A DNA stretch of 8,624 nt from Oscillospiraceae bacterium (GTDB lineage Bacteria > Bacillota_A > Clostridia > Oscillospirales > Oscillospiraceae). Both the position numbers and the translations under genes were made by a program. The stretch is taken from NCBI GenBank assembly GCA_902795095.1, contig CADBKB010000061.1:1-8624 (forward strand). The letters run 5' to 3'. The notes below the pieces were generated by a model. The model did no database searches, was not told where the DNA came from, and saw only the letters and a program-made list of their open reading frames with translations. Shown here in pieces: positions 5,946-8,624 of this stretch (within the stretch, counting starts at the first letter, position 1; each line of letters starts with the position of its first letter).

Positions 5946-7361
5946 ATGAAAAACGTGTATGAATCCCCCCTGGCGTCCCGTTACGCATCGGATTATATGC
6001 TGAATCTGTTTTCCCCCGACGTGCGCTATCAGACCTGGAGAAGGCTCTGGGTCAGCCTGGCAAAGGCGGAGCATAAGCTCGGCCTGCCCGTGAGCGAGCA
6101 GCAGGTGGCCCAGCTCGAGCAGTTTGTGGGCGGGCCCATCGACTATGACCTGGTGGCAAAGCGCGAGGCCGAGGTCCGCCACGACGTCATGGCCCACATC
6201 TACGCCTACGGCGTGCAGGCCCCCGAGGCCAGGGGCATCATCCACCTGGGCGCCACGAGCTGCTACGTCACCGACAACGCCGACCTGGTCATCTACCGCG
6301 ACGCCCTGCGCTATATCCGCGGCGAGCTCTGCGCCGCAGCGGCCAACCTGTGCGATTTCATCGAGCGCTACGCCGATATGCCCTGCCTGGGCTACACCCA
6401 CTTCCAGCCCGCCCAGCTCACCACCGTGGGCAAGCGCGCCAGCCTTTGGCTGCAGGATCTGATGCTGGATCTGGAGGAGCTCGACGACGTGCTGGGCGCC
6501 ATCCGCTTCCTGGGCTGCCGGGGCACCACCGGCACCGAGGCCAGCTTTATGGACCTGTACGACGGCGACACCGAGAAGATCGACGAAATGAACCGCATGA
6601 TCGCCGCGGACTTCGGCTTTGAGAAGCTCTACGACGTGTGCGGTCAGACCTACCCCCGCAAGCTGGACAGCCGCATCCTGAATGTTCTGTCCTCCATTGC
6701 CCAGAGCGCCAGCCGCTTTGGGTGCGATATCCGTCTGCTGCAGCACGAGCGCGAGGTGGAGGAGCCCTTTGAAAAGAGCCAGATCGGCTCGTCCGCCATG
6801 GCCTACAAGCGCAACCCCATGCGCTCCGAGCGCATCTGCTCCCTGGCCCGCTATCTGATGGCCGACGCCGCCAACGCCCCCATGACCGCCAGCGTGCAGT
6901 GGCTCGAGCGCACCCTGGACGATTCCGCCAACCGCCGCATCAGCCTGCCCGAGGGCTTCCTGGCCTGCGACGCGATCCTGCGGCTGATGTGCAATGTCAC
7001 CTCCGGCCTGCATGTGAACGAGCACATCGTCTCCCGTCATGTGCGCGACTACCTGCCCTTCATCGCCACGGAAAACCTGATGATGGAGGCGGTGCGCCGG
7101 GGCGGCGATCGCCAGGAGATCCACGAGATCATCCGCAGCGCCTCCATGGCCGAGACCGCCAAGATGAAGCAGGGCGAGCCCTGGGATCTGGTGGCGGCCC
7201 TGGCGCGGGAACCCGCCTTCTGCATGGACGAAAACCAGATCCGCGCCCTGCTGATCCCCGAGGATTACACCGGCCGCGCCCCCCAGCAGGCTCGCGCCAT
7301 GGCCGAGCGCTGCCGCGCCTGGGCCGTGCCCGCCGAGCAGACCGCGGAAATCAATCTGTAA
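5946..7361 (+). CDS. purB: Adenylosuccinate lyase (animal-type subgroup)
   Basis: This 471-residue member of the fumarase/aspartase superfamily removes fumarate from adenylosuccinate to give AMP and from SAICAR to give AICAR, so it serves two steps of purine synthesis. Landmarks are SPLASRYAS (7-15), RHDVMAH (78-84), IIHLGATSCYVTDN (98-111), YTHFQPAQLTTVGKRA (150-165, with His152 the likely general acid) and the catalytic signature GSSAMAYKRNPMRSE (281-295, Ser282/Ser283). VQWLERTLDDSANRR (317-331) and TGRAPQQ (442-448) also closely resemble the human enzyme as I recall it. The length exceeds the roughly 430-residue B. subtilis type. Ala286 replaces the usual Pro in GSSxMPxK. ATG 5946 is preferred over the TTG at 5934 because GAGG (5936-5939), formed across the purA stop, lies six bases upstream. 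Confidence 0.95.
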   Translation: MKNVYESPLASRYASDYMLNLFSPDVRYQTWRRLWVSLAKAEHKLGLPVSEQQVAQLEQFVGGPIDYDLVAKREAEVRHDVMAHIYAYGVQAPEARGIIHLGATSCYVTDNADLVIYRDALRYIRGELCAAAANLCDFIERYADMPCLGYTHFQPAQLTTVGKRASLWLQDLMLDLEELDDVLGAIRFLGCRGTTGTEASFMDLYDGDTEKIDEMNRMIAADFGFEKLYDVCGQTYPRKLDSRILNVLSSIAQSASRFGCDIRLLQHEREVEEPFEKSQIGSSAMAYKRNPMRSERICSLARYLMADAANAPMTASVQWLERTLDDSANRRISLPEGFLACDAILRLMCNVTSGLHVNEHIVSRHVRDYLPFIATENLMMEAVRRGGDRQEIHEIIRSASMAETAKMKQGEPWDLVAALAREPAFCMDENQIRALLIPEDYTGRAPQQARAMAERCRAWAVPAEQTAEINL

Positions 7362-7380
7362 GAATACAGGAATGAAAAAT

Positions 7381-7413
7381 CACCCCTCCGGGTCCTCCGG
7401 AGGGGTGGTTTTG
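7381..7413. terminator. Bidirectional intrinsic terminator between purB and the radical SAM gene
   Basis: CACCCCTCCGG (7381-7391) and CCGGAGGGGTG (7397-7407) form a perfect 11-bp stem with the loop GTCCT. GTTTTGT follows on the plus strand. On the minus strand the stem is followed by ATTTTTC. It lies in the 54-base gap between two converging genes, so one hairpin can end both transcripts. Confidence 0.88.
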
Positions 7414-7415
7414 TA

Positions 7416-8303
7416 TTATTCCTCGAGCAGCCCCTGCAAATCGAAATCGGGGATATATTCCGCGGCGGCGCTGTCGAGATCCTGGTAGTAAAAGTCCCGC
7501 AGGCCCTCCATCTCCGCCCAGCTCAGCACGGCCGCATATTCGTCCCGGCTCACGCGCCGGTCCAGGGGCGCAGTCTGTCCCGGCATGGGGCAGTACTGGC
7601 CCATGATCGATACCAGCGCGCCCCGCGGCACGGCCTCCCGGGCCAGCCAGGATACCGCGTCCAGGGAATTGGCCAGATATCCCGGCAGCACCAGATGCCG
7701 GATGAGGGTGCCCCGGCGCAGCTCATCGTCCACGATTTCGGCGGGCCCAGTCTGCCGGAGCATCTCTCCGATCGCGGCCCGGGCGATCTCGGGATAGTCC
7801 GGCGCGGCGCTCAGACGGAGCGCCAGGGCGGCGTCGGCATATTTATAATCCGGCAGATACACGTCCACCAGGCCCTCCAGCGCCCGCAGGGTCTCCACGC
7901 GCTCGTAACCGCCGCAGTTGTAGACCACCGGCACCGGCAGCTTTGGGGTGAGGGCCTCGATCACCGTTGGCAGGAACTGGGTGGCGGTGACGAGGTTGAT
8001 GTTTTGGCAGCCGTCGTCGATGAGCCGCTCAAAGCAGGAGCGCAGCTCCGCTGCCGTCAGCGGTCTGCCGTAGCCGCCTGCGCTGATAGAACGGTTCTGG
8101 CAGAACACGCAGCCCAGGGTGCAACCGGAGAAGAACACCGCTCCGCTGCCGTAATTACCGGAGATCACCGGCTCCTCCCAGTAGTGGGCGGCGGCTCTGG
8201 CGGCGACGGCGAGCGCGGGCATCCGGCAGAAGCCCAGCTTGCCCTTTGTGCGGTCCGCGCCGCACTGCCGGGGACACAGCCGGCAGTCAGAATAAGAAAG
8301 CAT
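7416..8303 (-). CDS. Radical SAM protein, PflX/COG1313-like (function unknown)
   Basis: This 295-residue protein carries the radical SAM cluster motif CxxxCxxC as SGCTLGCVFCQN, with Cys61, Cys65 and Cys68 expected to bind a [4Fe-4S] cluster and S-adenosylmethionine. An N-terminal cysteine group, CRLCPRQCGADRTKGKLGFC (Cys7, Cys10, Cys14, Cys26), is typical of the family labelled pyruvate-formate-lyase activating enzyme homologue PflX and may bind another metal or cluster. NLVTATQFLPTVIEAL, VYNCGGYERVE and DVYLPDYKYAD are further family-like segments. True PflA proteins lack that N-terminal cysteine group, so pyruvate formate-lyase activation should not be assumed; substrate unknown. No partner gene is adjacent: its neighbours are purB (convergent) and tRNA-Val (divergent). 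A second in-frame ATG at 8306-8304 would add one residue. Confidence 0.88.
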   Translation of the reverse strand: MLSYSDCRLCPRQCGADRTKGKLGFCRMPALAVAARAAAHYWEEPVISGNYGSGAVFFSGCTLGCVFCQNRSISAGGYGRPLTAAELRSCFERLIDDGCQNINLVTATQFLPTVIEALTPKLPVPVVYNCGGYERVETLRALEGLVDVYLPDYKYADAALALRLSAAPDYPEIARAAIGEMLRQTGPAEIVDDELRRGTLIRHLVLPGYLANSLDAVSWLAREAVPRGALVSIMGQYCPMPGQTAPLDRRVSRDEYAAVLSWAEMEGLRDFYYQDLDSAAAEYIPDFDLQGLLEE

Positions 8304-8308
8304 CATTG

Positions 8309-8313
8309 CCTCC
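8309..8313 (-). promoter_or_regulatory. Ribosome binding site deciding the radical SAM gene start
   Basis: GGAGG is followed by CA-ATG-ATG. It is only two bases from the first ATG (8306) but five from the second (8303), so 8303 is the better-spaced start. Confidence 0.65.
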
Positions 8314-8324
8314 GAACATTGAAA

Positions 8325-8349
8325 AAATCGCGCCGAACGGGCGCGATTT
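8325..8349 (-). other. Hairpin with U-tract in the 5' region of the radical SAM gene
   Basis: AAATCGCGCC (8325-8334) and GGCGCGATTT (8340-8349) form a perfect 10-bp stem. Read on the minus strand, the stem ends in a run of six T residues (8327-8322 with the stem T's included), like an intrinsic terminator placed before the gene. However, the predicted transcription start (about 8344) lies inside the upstream arm, so a transcript from this promoter would keep only a shorter GCGCC/GGCGC stem at its very 5' end. It may stabilise the mRNA, attenuate it, or end transcripts from further upstream. Confidence 0.45.
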
Positions 8350-8350
8350 G

Positions 8351-8379
8351 ATTATACCAGCCACCGCCGCCGCGGGCAA
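8351..8379 (-). promoter_or_regulatory. Promoter of the radical SAM gene
   Basis: On the minus strand, TTGCCC (8379-8374, four of six with TTGACA) and a perfect TATAAT (8356-8351) are 17 bases apart. The expected start is near 8344, about 40 bases before the ATG. The -35 is 20 bases from the -35 of the divergent tRNA promoter. Confidence 0.65.
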
Positions 8380-8399
8380 GGAAAAATTTCTTCTGGCTA

Positions 8400-8428
8400 T
8401 TGACAAATGGGGGTGCCGCTGATATAAT
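8400..8428 (+). promoter_or_regulatory. Consensus promoter of tRNA-Val
   Basis: TTGACA (8400-8405) and TATAAT (8423-8428) both match the sigma-A/sigma-70 consensus perfectly, with an optimal 17-base spacer. The predicted start near 8435 is about five bases before the mature tRNA. Confidence 0.93.
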
Positions 8429-8439
8429 AGCTGTGCTTT

Positions 8440-8515
8440 GGACGGTTAGCTCAGCTGGTAGAGCATCTGCTTGACGTGCAGGAGGTCAGGGGTTCGAGTC
8501 CCTTATCGTCCACCA
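8440..8515 (+). tRNA. tRNA-Val (anticodon GAC)
   Basis: The 76-base cloverleaf is complete. The acceptor arms are GGACGGT (8440-8446) and ATCGTCC (8505-8511) with one G-T pair, the D-arm is GCTCAGCTGGTAGAGC, and the anticodon stem is TCTGC/GCAGG around the loop TTGACGT with GAC at 8473-8475. The T-arm is AGGGGTTCGAGTCCCTT with the canonical TTCGA. The discriminator is A, and CCA is encoded (8513-8515). GAC reads valine codons GUC and GUU. It has its own promoter and terminator, so it appears to be a single-gene unit. Confidence 0.97.
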
Positions 8516-8545
8516 TATTGGCAGAGCAAAAAAGATACCTGCCCG

Positions 8546-8573
8546 AAAAACCCTGGATTTTCCAGGGTTTTTT
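8546..8573 (+). terminator. Intrinsic terminator after tRNA-Val
   Basis: CCCTGGA (8551-8557) and TCCAGGG (8561-8567) form a perfect stem with the loop TTT, extended by five A's pairing with part of a run of six T's (8568-8573). It lies about 30 bases after the tRNA 3' end. Confidence 0.9.
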
Positions 8574-8624
8574 CATTTTTCAGGGCTGTAATGGTCAGAT
8601 GTCCCGAAACGCATGTTTCAGACC

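Noticed and set aside
5922..7124. 400-codon minus-strand frame opposite purB
   Set aside because: Antisense shadow of a confidently identified gene, with the same Gly/Ala/His/Val-rich composition.
8592..8624. Inverted repeat GAAAC-GCAT-GTTTC at the right edge
   Set aside because: A five-base stem cut close to the window end, with no U-tract or neighbouring gene visible; too little to call.

Overview
The window looks like chromosomal DNA of a GC-rich member of the Clostridia, most likely an Oscillospiraceae (Ruminococcaceae)-type gut bacterium. This is inferred from several things together: strong G/C bias at third codon positions, strong GGAGG-type ribosome sites, a lysine (L-box) riboswitch on a dapA-dapB-lysC operon, a tRNA with encoded CCA, and a palindromic CTCCCTC...GAGGGAG intergenic element of a kind I recall from Faecalibacterium-like genomes. 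No species can be named from the sequence alone.

Layout. Bases 1-927 (minus strand, running off the left edge) encode a phospholipase D/cardiolipin-synthase-like protein in which both HKD catalytic motifs are degenerate. Bases 928-1439 contain no gene. The part nearest the PLD-like gene (928-1045) shows nothing recognisable. The rest holds three alternately oriented TTTCCGAAA motifs, a sigma-A-type promoter, the lysine riboswitch aptamer and its terminator. These lead into dapA (1440-2327), dapB (2324-3061) and lysC (3061-4365), three tightly overlapping genes for the lysine/diaminopimelate pathway. A roughly 160-bp imperfect palindromic repeat (4375-4532) separates them from purA (4660-5937) and purB (5946-7361), the two enzymes that convert IMP to AMP. 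I see no convincing promoter in 4533-4659. A strong hairpin terminator (7381-7413) lies between purB and a convergent radical SAM gene of the PflX/COG1313 type (7416-8303, minus). That gene has its own promoter, divergent from a near-perfect consensus promoter that drives tRNA-Val(GAC) (8440-8515). The tRNA is followed by an intrinsic terminator. The last 50 bases hold nothing I can call.

How it works together. Lysine likely controls its own synthesis twice here: at transcription through the riboswitch ahead of dapA, and at the enzyme level through the ACT domains of LysC. PurA and PurB act consecutively. PurA makes adenylosuccinate from IMP, aspartate and GTP, and PurB cleaves it; PurB also acts earlier in purine synthesis. 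Their adjacency (8 bases apart) implies co-transcription. Aspartate is a shared precursor of both blocks, which may be coincidence.

Most of the window is housekeeping. I do not see a defence island, CRISPR array, phage or other undescribed multi-gene system. The items most worth a second look are the catalytically degenerate PLD-like protein, the repeated TTTCCGAAA motifs overlapping the dap promoter, the palindromic element, the divergent PurA active-site segment and the uncharacterised radical SAM protein.
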